From Acheta domesticus (taxonomy: Eukaryota; Arthropoda; Insecta; Orthoptera; Gryllidae), in contig JAHLJT010008756.1 of assembly GCA_031308135.1 (NCBI GenBank), positions 78,339,081 through 78,403,080 on the forward strand: a DNA stretch of 64,000 bases. The letters run 5' to 3'. Shown one piece after another: positions 12,323 through 25,604 of this stretch (the stretch's first letter is position 1; each line of letters starts with the position of its first letter). The position numbers and the translations under genes are program-made. The notes beneath the pieces are model-generated. The model did no database searches and had not been told where the DNA came from. It saw nothing but the letters and a program-made list of their open reading frames with translations.

Positions 12323-13860
12323 GTTGAATACTTAGTCACACAAAAACTTTCAGGACAAAAGGATCAGATTACTGAATTTCTGCATAACGACATAGTTAGG
12401 GACAAAACGTGTATGCAACTTGTATATATACATATTGAAATGACAACATAGCTGCATTTCTCTTCTTAGAAACTACAACAGACTCACCAAACACTCTTGT
12501 CAACGTGTCACATGAGCAGAATATCATGTTACGTTTAATTTTTTATAAACAAATGCGAAGAAAACTGAATATATTACAATAAAATTTAATTTTATTGACG
12601 GCATTTTAAGCTGACACGTCATTGTCACAAAAAAGAGACATTTTATCGTCCGTTGTCCTGTCAAAAAGTACGGGACAAGGACTCAAAATAAGGCCAGCAC
12701 GGGACGTCTGGCTACCTTACGGTTGGGAGTAAGTTTTCAAATTTGTACGAATGCAATAAATCTACATTATAAGAGAGTTGCGTACACTATTTTTTAAAAC
12801 ATTACAATATATTAGAAGGGATACATGATTACTGAAACTGGAACTTGGCAGCGTGTTATGAGAGGTATTTGAACATAAGGAAGACCACCGCTCCTGTATA
12901 CGTAACTGATAGTTAATTGTCAGTTGTTATTAGTGCGATGCGTGATCCTATCGAAATTGATTCATTATCCACGGCACCTCTCCTAAACGTCACGGAGGTC
13001 AGCGATCATCCAGTGTCACAGACCTGTGCACTAAGGAGACAATAATAATTGAATTACCAGAAGAATTATATCTAGTAGTGGCGATCGACAAAACCGATCT
13101 TTTCAAATAAAATCAAAATTCTTGGATTTCCTTTCTCTCGTTTCCTATTGTACGTTCTTTTTCCATTACTAATTGGTGAATTTTAATTGCTATGAATTCT
13201 TACAATGTAATGTTTCGTTATATAGTCGATAATTCGGTTTTTGTTTGATAGGAGTAAATAAAAACGCGGTACTGTAAGTAATTATTTGATGACGTGCGTA
13301 ATTTTATTGAAATAGTTTAATAATTCTCCAGTTTGCGTATGATTTTCGCAAAAAATGCATTAAAGTGTGTTAAAGGAAAAAACGTCTAGACACATGTTGA
13401 AGTAGAATTACGAGAGTTACGAGTGCTGATCCCCTAAATCCCACTGGACGAACAGAAACGTGTTGCATGCTCTTGGACATCGTTTTCCCATTCACTCGCT
13501 GGATAATAAATCTCGAGGATTAGCCGACTGTGCCTCGGGAGATTTATTCGCTTTTCCTCGCTCTGCGAGAACAGATTTCTTGGATGAAATGTAAGGAATT
13601 TTCAAAGTATGCTGCAGTTGGACTCTCTCTACTTTTGTTCGTTTCCGAAATCATCGAGGGGCTTTCGTAAAAACGATGTAATATAGATTAGGGAAAAAAT
13701 GTTCACTTGTGTCTGTGCTTTGTAAATACTTCGTTAAGTTCACTTTTCAAATCATTCGATTAATGCAGTCATATAACGCAATCAACAAAATATCACATTC
13801 TGCCGTTACATTTCTGGTGCATTAAATATTAAATGTTTATGGTCTTTATATTAAATTATA
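12323..13860. other. AT-rich DNA
   Basis: Apart from the alternative element end near 12718, no repeat, RNA gene or coding segment is recognised. Confidence 0.4.
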
Positions 13861-13861
13861 A

Positions 13862-14110
13862 ACCGCTCGGGTGGCTCATGGTCAGCGAGCTAGCTTTCTG
13901 TGGGGGGTGGTATCGGGTTCGATTTTCGACCGGGACAAAAGAGTAAAAATATGTATTTTTCTACTACAAGCCGTCTCAGTTTCCATAATGATGTAACGTA
14001 AGAAAGTGCACAGGTAAACCAATCAAGATAAGTGAGGTGATAGGAGAGCGTCACTTTCAGCACATGTCCTCATTATCCCCAAGAATGAATAAGAAAATAA
14101 AGAGGGTCCA
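13862..14110 (+). repeat. tRNA-derived SINE, family D
   Basis: The tRNA-like head has box A at 13872-13882 (TGGCTCATGGT) and box B at 13915-13925 (GGGTTCGATTT), followed by an unrelated body (GCCGTCTCAGTTTCCATAAT). The head does not fold as a clean functional tRNA: the loop spacing is off and there is no matching acceptor stem. I therefore call it a SINE and not a tRNA gene. The 3' end is uncertain. Confidence 0.55.
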
Positions 14111-14172
14111 GTCGTAGGAACGAGCTGGCATGCAAAAGTCGGTCTGATCCGATTCTAAAATGACAATACATA

Positions 14173-14720
14173 TTAGGAAAACCCGGCGGACGTTGACCTG
14201 CCCTCCCATCTCCCGTCTCTCTCTTTTCCCTCCCATCTCCTTTTCTCACTGTCTCTCCCTCCTTCCCTCACCCTGTCCCTATCTGTCTGTCGTTGTGTGC
14301 CTCTGTCTCTACCGCTCTCCGACCCTCTCATTCACATTTACTTGCAGATTCTGCACGTCTCTGAACAGTTGAGGTAATATAGGGAAGCGCCGGACCAGCA
14401 AAAATGTAATAGAATGTTCGAGAAGAGCTCATTCTGTAAATTACGCTGTGATAAATGTTTCTTTGAGGCCCTCAAAATTTTAATTTTTAAGGCCCTACAA
14501 TGCCTCGTTTAAGATTTATTTAACGATATAGATTCAAAATGCTCCTGAGTGTGTTGCGGGTTGCATTTGACGTGAATAGTTTTGTTCTACAGCGCCATGT
14601 AGTGGAGTTACAACAGAATTAACAGCACATAGACCTCCTGGGTGAAAAAAAACACGTAGAAGTGCGAACCTTTTACTTAATTTTGTTATGTACGAAGCAT
14701 TTTCAGTGGTCTGCCTTATT
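14173..14720 (-). mobile_element. Helitron-like non-autonomous element, copy 1
   Basis: On the minus strand this ends in CCGGGTTTTCCTAA followed by T, matching the Helitron 3' rule CTRR|T. It shares long blocks with 25605-25815 and 29705-30065, including GCTGGTCCGGCGCTTCCC and GCAAGTAAATGTGAATGAGA. It also has a purine-rich segment (AGAGACAGT repeats) and an upstream block with CTTCTACGTGTTTTTT. There is no Rep/helicase coding. Relative to copy 3 it has extra sequence in the middle (about 14400-14560). The 5' end near 14720 is degraded. Confidence 0.6.
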
Positions 14721-17400
14721 ATTATACACAATAAGAAAAATCACATATTTTCATTTCTTTGTAAAAGAAAAATATTTCGATGAATGTTTTCAATTTTTCT
14801 TTATTATGCAAATATTATACGTCCTTGCATAATATAAAAATTATTTGATTTAAAAGTTTATATTGGAAAGAAATCCTAATTCCCCCCTTTATCCAAATAA
14901 AAGATTTTAGTACTACAATGTGTTTTAAAGACAAAATTTAGAATTACACTTTATATTTGATCCTTGAATCACAGTATATATTAATTTAATTTCCAAGATA
15001 AATATGATATTGACTTCCACATCAACAGTTAAGAATTAAACTGAAAATTGTACCTATGTTTACCCTGTGTGAAGCAACCTTTTTGAACAAACAATAATTT
15101 ACCACATCCATTGTAATCGACTCGATCAATTAATCACTCGAAATAACTCTGTAAGAACTACTGTAATTAATCACAAAAACATACGTTGCTGAAAACTAAG
15201 GAGGGACATGAAGGGATAGTAAGGCAAACCCAAGCACGTTTGAAATGTCACTATATCAATTGAAAGAGACGTAGTAGAATAAACTGCATGAATAAGACCA
15301 AAATATTAATATTGATATAGAAAATGTAGATTTTTCTGTTACCGAACGTCATTTATAGATTTTCCTGTCAATAGCGTTTTTATTTATAATTCAATGAATG
15401 TGATTCACGATATTAAACCATGCACACAAACATTTTGCATAATGTTAGATTCCTTGGTTATTTATATCATCACTGAGAATATATAATATAAAAATATATA
15501 ATTAAATAATAATGAAAACTACGGTAAACTACGGTTGAAAAGTAATTCTCTGTTTTCCAAGAACAAATTTCAAACAGCTGGAGAATTTTATTGACTATCA
15601 AATTTGTCTAAAAATTATAATGGGAAAATATCCTTTATTTTCAACGACCGTCAAACACGAAACATTTATTTATTCATTAAAGTTGTTGAGAGCACAAAAT
15701 TTTATCATTGCATCATCAAGAGCTTTAAAAAAATCTTTATATATTATTGGAGTAACCTGCTTTTGTCTGTTCGTGAGTCCGTGTCTCCACCGGTCACTCA
15801 CGCTTAGACTCTTTTTCATCCATCAATGACAATGACAATGACAAAAGGGGTGTCATTCCTCGCATCTCGATATCCTGGTAGGGAACTGATGATTTGTTTG
15901 GGGGTCAACGCACAAAATTCTGAGATTTTTCTCCAAACATGTGTGCTTTGCCGAGTTTTAAGCAACTATAACGTTTTCAGGAATTTCGGCACCTTCAAAT
16001 GCATAAATAGTGCATTTGATTCTTCTTAACTGTCAACTGGTGACGTGCTGTCACTGTGACCGGGAAAGTTTTAGACTGATTATGTTCGTTATTTCATTTC
16101 ACATGGAATTAACATTTTTTTTGCGTTAACACAGGCATAATCAAGAGAAAAATCGAAGAGTTTGTAGTTTATAAAATAAACAGAAAATAATATAATTTTT
16201 AATTATTCACTGAGAGAATTTCAGGTATATATTGGATTTTTCTTAACAGTTGACTATTGAAATACGCATAGAAGGGGTTTCAAATGATATTGACTACATA
16301 AGTGAGATATGTAATCAATGCAAAAAAGTTAATAAATGCAAAACATTACGTAGGTTACCTAAAATGCTTAATCACATTATAAGAATTTATAAATATGTTA
16401 TTTTTTGAATTACCCATACTGCATATTTTTATGTTAAGAGATTTCGTTTTAAGACTTGGATACTTCCTAACTTCATTGTCTAATATATTGAAATGAAAAT
16501 GAAAGTGGTCTAAAAGGTTCAATCAATGTTTCGATATAAAATTTAATTTGGACTCTGATTTCTTAATATACTTGGCATGCTCTTTCACATTTAATTTTAG
16601 CTCCCGCTACGTAAGTTCAACCAATGTACACACAATATTCTACATTCTCCTTATCCAAAAGATTGATACTCTCCACATTTTGAAATTGTCGCTTTTAATT
16701 TCCTCTGTATATATCCTTCTCCTTCAATATATTCATTCCCACACTTAACACAATTCATTCAACAGTTAAGGTAATAATGCCAAGCATTAAAACGACATAC
16801 GAAAACAGAATAATTGTTTTTTAATTGATGAATACACCACAGAAAAAATAAGAGAAAATGGTACAGACTAATTAAATTTGGATCGCTGAAAAACAACTGA
16901 ATTTGTCAGTTTCAGTTGCAACTTACAATTCACACTGTTTATAATAGACTGACAAAAATAATTAAAAAAACTACCACGAGTATCTAAAATATTATAATTC
17001 TGAAGTTTTCGCATTGGAAGAGACGTGAGTTTCAAGATACGAAAAGACAGATTCAATCTATCATCATTCTAATTACCATTATTCATAACTTCGTTTTAGT
17101 CGGTGTTGCACATGAAGTAGAAATCTCTGGCGTTTATTTCATTACGTTATATATTTATTATAATATATTATATATTTATTATATATTATAAATTATTTAT
17201 TTAAATTTTAGTGCCCTGTGTCGGTGAACTCATAAATTCTCGACAAAAATAAAATATTTAAGATGAAGATTAGTCGTTTATATTTATTACTTTGCTTTTA
17301 TAATTATATATTATCAGGAAGTGAAGACTACTGGTGGAGGAATAATACAATAAATACAAGGTGCTGTTTATCAAGAAGCTATGTTTGTTTCCTAGCTGTT
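14721..17400. other. AT-rich DNA
   Basis: No genes are recognised. A degraded dispersed repeat lies at about 15760-16025, and a TA/TTTA-rich palindromic stretch at about 17148-17210. Confidence 0.4.
15760..16025 (+). repeat. Degraded dispersed repeat, related to 44199-44445
   Basis: This shares an ordered set of blocks with 44199-44445: a TCATTCxxxGCxTC segment, then GGTAGGGAACTGATGA versus GATAGGGAACTGATCT, a TTTCGGCACCT versus TTACGGCACCT segment, and GCATTTGATTCTTCT versus GTCATTCGATTTCTCTT. It is noncoding and the class is unknown. Confidence 0.45.
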
Positions 17401-17459
17401 TATTGTTGTTCATTATTTGTTCATTCCAACAGTAGGTAACTTAACTTTCCGCTATTTGT

Positions 17460-17745
17460 TGCCGTGCGTTGTTGCACCTGCCCCACTGCAGCCGCCAGCG
17501 TTCCGCAACCGAAGCGCTTTCATCGCTCATGGAGCTGCGCCGCCGCAGAAATTAGCGCTAACAGGCTTTGCAGCGGGACTCGCGCGCGCGGCACCTCGCC
17601 CGCGGTCGCCCCGGCGGACGCCCCTGCGGAACACCGCAAAACGTGGCGCAGCGCGGCGTGGCGCAGAACGGCGCAGCGAGGACAGCGTGGGTGACAACGC
17701 GGAGGCGTCGGAGGAAATCGAGGCTCGCCTGCAGGGAGGGCTGTA
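17460..17745. other. CpG-rich island
   Basis: A GC-rich island in AT-rich DNA, with dense CpG around 17575-17700. Frames are open on both strands, as expected from composition. A pyrimidine-rich CCCTGCAG occurs on the minus strand at about 17730, but no convincing exon follows. It may mark a promoter. Confidence 0.35.
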
Positions 17746-17749
17746 GCTG

Positions 17750-20230
17750 CAACGATTTCAGAAATACGAAGCGATTCGCAATAAAAGTACGCTCTTTCCG
17801 CTTAATACGCCAAGAGAAAATGTCGATTTTGTACAAGAAAACATCGACAGAAAAAAAGAGAAGTGTACGAGTTCTACTGATGAAAACTGAATTTCCCCCA
17901 GCCGGGGAACTTAGCGGAATTAATTAACTGTGCTACGTGAAGTCAAGGAAGTTAAGGAATTCGAGACACAGCTAATTCATGGGCGGATTACCGTCTGGTT
18001 ACTCCGGTTACTAACGGCGCAGAGCCCACTCGCCGAAAGGACTGGCTGCGACATGACGGGACAGGACGAAACGTTAATGGAGGATTACTCCAATATGCCC
18101 AAGAAAGGTTAAAGAGACGTGTTGCAATGCCTGCATAAACGAAATCTATATTAAAAAACAAGATTAGGCATCGCAGAATTTGGCACACATAGGAATCACA
18201 CATGCAAGTTACACATGCAATCTGCGACACATATGCTGCAAAACGTATTAAGTTGTACCGTATAGAACTCGGAAACGATGCTTCTTAATACATAATTACG
18301 GCGACTGTCAAAAGATCAAAAAGATGTTTTAATTCTGTAATCTACAAAATCGACCTTTTCTAGATTGTAAAATTTCAGATGATCTATTACCGTTTTGGAA
18401 GATTCCCTCATCCAACAGCAGCGGTTCCTGAAATTCTGAAAACAGGGTTCCGGTGTGAACCACTTTTTCACTTTTAAAATAAATATTTACAATGTGTAGA
18501 ATGTTCGCACATCTAGTATGTACTACACAATATTTAGTCTCGATGATAGTTGTAAAACTGATCATATCGTATGATACGTAGATACCCAGGACAAATCCAA
18601 AACCAACGAAACAGTTTCTGTTTTGACTAAAAATACAAATATTGGATCGTATTATTATGCGTGTTCTCTCGCTGCGCATGCCTCCAGAATTTGCATACAC
18701 ACTGAGCCACTATGTGGGTTAAGCAAAAGCAAGGTTCCAAAGAGGAAGACAATAGGCATTAAACAATTGTTATTTGTGTGTTGCGTATTGGAACAGCAAT
18801 TATTTTATATTCTTCGTATGTAAAGTATATAATAGAGTGCGCTACAACCTTCGATGGGTGGTTTTCTTCAGCAGAATTTTTGCTACTGAAGTACTGAAAC
18901 AGTACAGTTTAGTACTGAATTCCTTGAATTTTTAATTTTTAGGGCACATTTATCCTTCTGACTGAAACTGGACGTACTCTAATGACATTGAATTGTAAAT
19001 TGAAATAACTTTATTAATCATTAGAAAAAAGTGACCAAGAAATGAAATTGCGAGAAAAAAAGGTGAAACTTCCTGGATCAATGCATATGATCAAATGTTT
19101 ATCAAGTAATTCAAAAATGTATTACATTGGATTAATTGGTAGAGGATTAGCAAGTTTATACATGAATTGTTCACTGTCATGTTCTGATCCATTTTACCCT
19201 AAGAACTAGTTCGATCTTCTAACCAGTAATATTATTTCAGGGCGGATCGACTGACTGATTGAAGTGTTTCTATAGCTATCGTCAACCATCCCAAAATAAA
19301 AAATGTTGGAATTTTGGCTTTCCATTTCGTTGGAAAAATCATAAACATGGAGGAAAATCTTGATATTATTACATGAAGTAATAATGTAGTAATCAAGATA
19401 GATACTGAACGGACTATGTCGTCTGGCGGAGAGACATTGACTTTATTACAGCTGTAAAACTGTAACCTACATCTGCAATATTCCTTCGCGATCGTTTGAC
19501 CATGTCATGCTTTTTTGTCGACGCCAATAGCCTCTTAAAATATCGACAAAAATTACCGCTTGCATTTGAAAGATATTTTTACGTGCCACACATTTGTGAA
19601 GCAAAATAACCCATAAAATGTTATGTGTAATATCATTTTTACGCAAATGGCTGCGAAGAATTTTTACATACAACTAAACGATTTTCACATGAACGTTTTC
19701 TTCGGAATAATCTTTGTAAATTTTAAACTGAGAACACTGCAGATTTGTGATTATGCAATGTGAGGTCGGTTTTCTGAAGATACGTTATAACCATAAACAA
19801 TAAGCTTCAGCAGTACGAATAGGTAAGAAAAAAATTCAAACAGGCAAAATATGTGATCGTGTAAGTAAGGAAACGAGAGGAAGACCTGGTGTCCACGAAA
19901 GACAGAAGGCAAAATGTGTGGTAAATTCACCTGGCGGATTGTAGACAAAAATATAAGGCCAATGAGTAGATGAACGAGTAAATGGGCAACACGTTTCGTG
20001 GGAGATACGGAAGAATGAACAAGGTTGAAGAAATCTTCTTTTTCTATTTCAAGGGTTGGTACCGTTCCGAGACTCAAAACTACTCTAACCATTTCATACT
20101 AGGTGTACCCTCATCTCTGTAGCTAATAGGTTTATATAAGAGGTAAGATAGAATAGAGATATATAGGAGGTTTATGTAAGAGGTTATTAAGAATTTTGGT
20201 AGCCAATTTGACTCCATCCTCTTTACACGT
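17750..20230. other. AT-rich DNA
   Basis: No gene or named repeat. A 123-codon minus-strand frame at 18329-18700 contains no motif I recognise and has the biased composition of chance frames. Confidence 0.4.
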
Positions 20231-20259
20231 TGGAATCATTTCTATTAGTATTATTTAAT

Positions 20260-20612
20260 TCCATTTATCACATTATCAATTTTTAACCTTGACTTTATGT
20301 CTTCGTTTGGAACTCTGTCGCTCAAGGTTGGACTCAGTAGAGCTCTAAAGAAATTCATTTCGGAAGACTGTAATCTTCTTTCGTCATTTTTTTCTCAATG
20401 TCCACGTTTCACTTGTGAAGCACAGGTTGGGTTGAGAGATTATTCATAAAGCCATTCGACTTATTGTATTTACTAATATTTTCCTGTATTTCGATGTTGA
20501 TGTCATTTGATATTTTGCAGATAAGATAAGTAAAGTTATATACTCGTTCAATAATTTTGTTGTTGATAACAATTTTTATTCTTCTCAAATATTTACCTTG
20601 GTATGCCATCTA
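20260..20612 (-). pseudogene. Decayed non-LTR retrotransposon reverse transcriptase, C-terminal part
   Basis: On the minus strand, broken frames spell a familiar order of RT C-terminal motifs. KIVINNKIIERV and an FTYL box come first, then ISNDINIEI. After a frameshift comes SETWTLRKK, and then FFRALLSPTLSDRVPNEDIK. This layout is typical of the thumb and downstream region of Jockey-like LINE polymerases. Several frame changes and at least one stop make it nonfunctional. No catalytic YADD box is retained. Confidence 0.7.
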
Positions 20613-20639
20613 CGATGATGAGATTTAGTATTAGCCAGA

Positions 20640-22320
20640 CAGTCCCATTTTTTGAGTCTCTGCCCCGTATTTTGTGACAGGAAAACGGGATGCCAAAGTG
20701 TCACGTTTTTGTGAAGATGACTAATCGGAATAAAATGCCAATAAATCATACGCTGCTTTGCCAGTACTACATAACAGGGGTGTTTCTCAGACTTTTGAAA
20801 TCAAGAAGGGAGAGATTCAGTGGTGGTTCTAGGAATGAAAAATGAGCTATCGCGTCATTTGGGCATATACAAGCCCAATATCGTTACCGAGAAATTCAAA
20901 TATCCCAACTTTCTGCTTCTGTGAGTTTTTGTGCGAGTTGGCAAACAATATTACTCGAGGAATACGGGCCAACTTTATAATGTTATGTGTACATGTCCCG
21001 TTTTTTTGGTAAAAAAATATCGCTATGTCTCGTTTTGGTTTTTAAGATCTGGTCACCTTACCATAGTCCTGAAGAAATGAAAAGTGAGCGAGAAATGGCG
21101 ACAGGGAATCAAAGGGTGAACGTTGGTGTTGCATCTCCTGGCGGACGTATTCCTACTTTTGTTTCGTTAATGGCCGAGGAAAAGATTTACCTTCGGGCAT
21201 TTTAGGCTCGGGGAAGCAGCGAGCGGAGATGCGGAGGAAATGAAACCGCTTTTCACTCGGCAAAGGTAAGGCATTTTATCGTGACACCGAGTTTAACGAA
21301 AAAAACGCGCACAGTTGCTTTCACAATGCGAATTATAATAGGTTCTTTTATAGACACAAAAGACGAACAAAACGTTTACAACGAACTTTTTTAAAATTTA
21401 TACGCAGAATTTGGAAGAGATGTTTGACGTTTCACTGGTATTTTCTCTTTTACGCAGCCTACAGTATTTCACCATTAATTAAATATTTTATGAAAATAGT
21501 TCACATTTGTTTTTTAATGTAAACACGTGGGCTAAGATGAAAATGGGAAGCAATCTATTGACAGCAAATATAGAACATTTTTGCAAACTTCATTAGCATC
21601 AATGACGCCATTACGAAGAGTGGAGTTCAAATGTAGGGGTACTGCATAATAGAGGATTTTGAAATCATTATTATATTTTACTGCAAGATATTTTGAGTTC
21701 TCAGAAAGGAATTATGAACGTATGTCCTGAATAAGAGATATGATAGTAAGTGATATTTGTCAATGAGTCGATAAGCTGATAACAACAATTATACAGTTAA
21801 AAGGGAAAATCCCAAATATATTCTATTATGATATCCTATAATCGTAACTACGTTCAGTGACTGATAACTAATTTACATACATTTTCCTCAATGTCAATTT
21901 ACATGGAATTCACATTTTCGATAAGATACGATATTTATGAGAAAAACTTGTGTTAATTTAATGATATCAATATCTTTCAAGAAAATTTGTCGATATCGAA
22001 TATGGGACTTAAACATTTTTTTCACATTGCTGCAAAGAGAATCACTAGCTTATCAGATAAAACAGGAGCGCAAAGCGGCAAGAAGTTCTGCGAAACAAAA
22101 ATGAACCGGAACCAGATGGGCGGACGACTCCGGGAGTACAAACCAAGAGTGGGGGGAAAGAACAGATTGAGAGCGGAAACCGAAAGAGAATAGCTGGAGA
22201 GAAACTAACAAAAACGAAAGGGGAGGAGAATGGGTGATGAAGGTATGACGCTACTGAAAGGAAATAGCAGATAGAAAGGAAAAAGCAGTAAGAAATCGAG
22301 AATAGGGAGATATGAAATAA
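20640..22320. other. AT-rich DNA
   Basis: No gene is seen. CAGGGGTGTTTCTCAGACTT at about 20775 resembles an hAT terminus, but no partner end was found. The open frame at 20987-21205 is not recognised. Confidence 0.35.
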
Positions 22321-22329
22321 ATATTTGAA

Positions 22330-23060
22330 GAGAGAACGTAAAGTGAATTATGGAGTGGAGGATAGAGAGAGGGAGAGAGAGAGAGAGAGAAGAGAAAATA
22401 TAGAAAGGGAAAGAAGAGAAAAATTAGGAAAATCAGGAGAGGCAAAGAAAAAGAACGGAACAGGAAGAAGGGAAGCGACGAGGGGAGATGAGATGACTAC
22501 GAGGAGAGACGCAGAGAGATTAATGGAGACGAGGGAAGACAATGGAGACAAGGGAGGGCGATGGATACGAGGGACGACGATGGAGACGATGAGGACGAAG
22601 GTGGGGAGGAAGGCGTTGTTAGAGGACGATGGAGACGAGGGAAGACCATATCAACCTAGGAGAATGCTTGAGACGTGGGAGGACGATAGCAACGAGAGAG
22701 GACGATGGATACGAGGGAGGACGATGGATACGAGGGAGGACGATGGAGACGATGGGGACGAGGGTGGGGAGGAAGGCGTCGTTAGAGGACGATGGAGACG
22801 AGGGAAGACCATATCAACCTAGGAGAATGCTTGAGACGTGGGAGGACGATAGCAACGAATGAGGACGATGGAGTCGAGCGAGGAAGATGGAGAGGAGGAA
22901 AAATGACGGAGACGAGCAGAAGATAGCAACGAGGGAGAACGTTGAAGTCGAGTGAGAATGACGAAGACGAGGAAGGACGGTAGCAACGACGAAGGACGAT
23001 GAACACGGGGGATAACGATGGAGACGAGGGAGAACGACGAGAAACAAAGCGCGAGGGGAC
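22330..23060 (+). repeat. Purine-rich minisatellite (GAGGACGATGGAGAC-type)
   Basis: About 700 bases in which the plus strand is nearly all A and G apart from GACGA- and GATGG-type interruptions. A (GA)n tract opens it at about 22371-22392. Degenerate units of 12-15 bases such as GAGGACGATGGAGACGAGGG follow. A larger duplication has a period of about 163 bases: 22601-22700 recurs almost exactly at 22764-22860, including AAGACCATATCAACCTAGG. Long low-complexity open frames on both strands are consequences of the repeat. Confidence 0.75.
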
Positions 23061-23069
23061 CGTGGCGAG

Positions 23070-23260
23070 GAGAGAGGAGGGTGGGAGGGAAGCCGCCGCG
23101 TGTTGACATCGTGCAGCCTTATCAGGCGCGATAGCGGCGCACGAGTCCACGCCCCCTCGCCGCACACACTGTTGATGGGCCGAGGCGAGACGCTCGGCGC
23201 CCCAGAGCTGACGACGGAGCAGACGCTGCCGCACGGGCGGCGAGGCGTCGCTCCTAAAAG
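23070..23260. other. GC-rich segment next to the minisatellite
   Basis: A CpG-rich stretch directly following the purine repeat. No coding signature or splice pair identifies an exon. Confidence 0.25.
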
Positions 23261-23449
23261 CGGGGAAGAAAAAAAGAAGGCAAACGCGAACGGAAATGAG
23301 GAGCCTCGCAGAAGATATGCGGACACTAAAAAAATGCACCGAGAGAGAAGGATTTGAATTCCACATCAAAATGGTTTGGTTGAAGTTTGTTTTGAGGCAG
23401 TGTACTATAATATTTGTGGCATGCAAGGATACTACATCACGTCCCATAC

Positions 23450-23520
23450 CAGGGGTTTTCAAACTTTTTTCGTCCATGGCTCCCGTGACCTAAACAAAGA
23501 TTCCCTCGGCTCCCCGTGTA
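23450..23520 (+). mobile_element. hAT-type transposon terminus
   Basis: CAGGGGTTTTCAAACTTTTT at 23450 is the classic end of many hAT elements and their MITEs, and the following GTCCATGGCTCCC is also typical. The matching inverted end was not found downstream, so the element is truncated or its other end has decayed. The extent beyond 23520 is unknown. Confidence 0.5.
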
Positions 23521-24935
23521 ACAATAAGTTACAAATATAAGAGTTAGGCCTACTAAAGATTCGACATAAATGAGTAAGTGATATAAAACGCTATTTTATT
23601 TCTCCATTCTAATTAGGTATTTAAATTAAGTACAGCATTTTTTGTGTCGTCGCCGATGAGTACGAGAATTCTTGATCTGCGTCGGTAGAAAGAAAGATTA
23701 AATATTCTCGGCCGTGATGCGCGCTAGGGATGTATATCGATGCTAAAGGAGCCACAGAAGCTAATTGGTAAAGAAGTTGTCCTAGGTTCCAATAACCAAC
23801 AATTAATTAGAAAAATAGATCCTGTATATTACAAATAACATATAGTACTCCCTGTCCTTTCCAATTTTGATACTACAACCAAATTAAACAGTTAGGATAA
23901 ATTGACGTGTCTTCCCAAGATGATAATACTGGAAATGATCAATTTGTTTTATGTTTTTGCGATCCTTAATAATATTCTTTTGAATTTTTAATATTGTAAT
24001 GGCATTATGTATAGGCGTTGTTATCTATTATCATTCCTAATTTTTTGTGCCTCCTTTGCATAAAATGTCAAAATTTGTATTTCTTCCACATTATTTATTT
24101 ACGTAAGCTACAAAAATAATGTAAATAATTGAGAATTATCTTTCAAAACTAGACGTATACAGCAATCATAAAAGAATTATTTTAAAAGCTTGAAAAATGG
24201 TGCGGTATTATTTTTCGAAGAGAAGTAGAATATACATTTTCTGAAATGATGGTTGAGTAATACAAGAAAGAAACAGAAATTAATTTGTAATGAAAGAAAT
24301 CGAGCAGTAATTATGCGTAATAACAATGTGGAGAAAACAATATAACTAGATAAGTAAAGAGTTCATGCTAGACACATACCTAAAAAATGTGGGTTTTTAT
24401 TCTTATTGCCTGGACCTTTGTATCTTGATATTGCCAGGTTATTTCTGTAGAATGAGGTTACGCGCGGCGTTAGTTAAAGATGATACAGTAACAAAATCGT
24501 CGGCTGAACGAAAATTGAAACCACCAGCGAAAATTCCAACCTTCTTTCAAATCGTACCAATGGAAATTTCCTTTGTGATACGCTGTTTTGGACGTTCGTC
24601 ATGAAGTTATTCCTATAATGTGCACGAAAACAGATTATTTGAACTACTGACGTAGCAAGAAAAACGGGATCTAGATTCTTTGATTTGAAATAGAAGCCAA
24701 AGCACAGTGCGCATCTAACGTATAAGGAGAATTTCCAGTACAGATACTTTCCGACATACCTCCTTTACGACTTACTGTTCAAAGAGGAAGAAGAAATTGG
24801 AGCAAAATCTTGAATATTTTCTATCACAGAGACTGGGAGTGAATGTTCAGATCAAGTATCCATAAAACTGTAACAGGTACAGCGACGTTCGCCCACGAGA
24901 CGGAACAAAGCGAAGGGTAATTGCAGGGTGCTGTA
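23521..24935. other. AT-rich DNA
   Basis: This may include the interior of the hAT-like element starting at 23450. No transposase frame or other gene is recognised. Confidence 0.35.
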
Positions 24936-25596
24936 TTAGATGTAATGTGAACGATGATGCTCAATACTAACGTAAGAAGGCCATACAGCACAGAAATATT
25001 GATATTGAGAGAGAATGAGAGACAGAAAACAGGAGGGGTGAGAATGTTGTTTGGAGATAGGAGTAGCAGAGCTGTTGTGCGTGAGGAAAATCGAGGATGT
25101 ATGGCTGCAGAAAAAAGCGGGAATAATAAGTGGAGACATGAGCGGGGTGAAGTTACGAACGAGGTGGAGAGATAGGTTAAGTAAAGACGTCGATGGGATG
25201 GAGAGATGGGTGGGGGTGAAAAACGAACGGAATTGATCTACGTAGTGAGCGGATGAATGTGTGAGTAAAGATGCACACTGATGGCCGAGATGGGCAGAGA
25301 GGAGGAATGGACAGAGTGGAGAGCTAAGAGAAGTGAATGGATTGGAGAGATGGATGCTAGTAGAATTGTCGACAGAATGCAGAAATGGGCAGGAGAGTGA
25401 CGTGCGGGGTGGATAAATAGGGGGAAGGAGGTATGGGTGGAGTGCAGAGACGGTGAGTGATGACCTGGGCACTATACTGCGACAGGCAGTGTGAAGAGAA
25501 GGCGAGGTGGAGGGCAGGGTGTTGTGAAGAGAAGGCTAACTGCTGTGTAGAGCAGGGTTAAGAGATGGGGTGGAAAGATGGACAGAGTGGAGAAAT
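24936..25596 (+). repeat. Purine-rich (GAGATGGGTGG-like) tract
   Basis: The plus strand is strongly purine-biased, with irregular GAGAGATGG and GGGCAGAG units. It runs into the 3' end of the Helitron-like copy at 25605. The 178-codon minus-strand frame across it is low complexity and not taken as a gene. Confidence 0.45.
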
Positions 25597-25604
25597 ATAC
25601 ATGA

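Noticed and set aside
20775..20800. Second hAT-type terminus (CAGGGGTGTTTCTCAGAC)
   Set aside because: No matching inverted end or 8-bp duplication was found, and the similarity to hAT ends is short.
22782..23477. 231-codon minus-strand frame and overlapping 170-codon frame
   Set aside because: These are Ser/Pro/Leu-rich translations of the GAGGACGATGG repeat, with no start context or motif.
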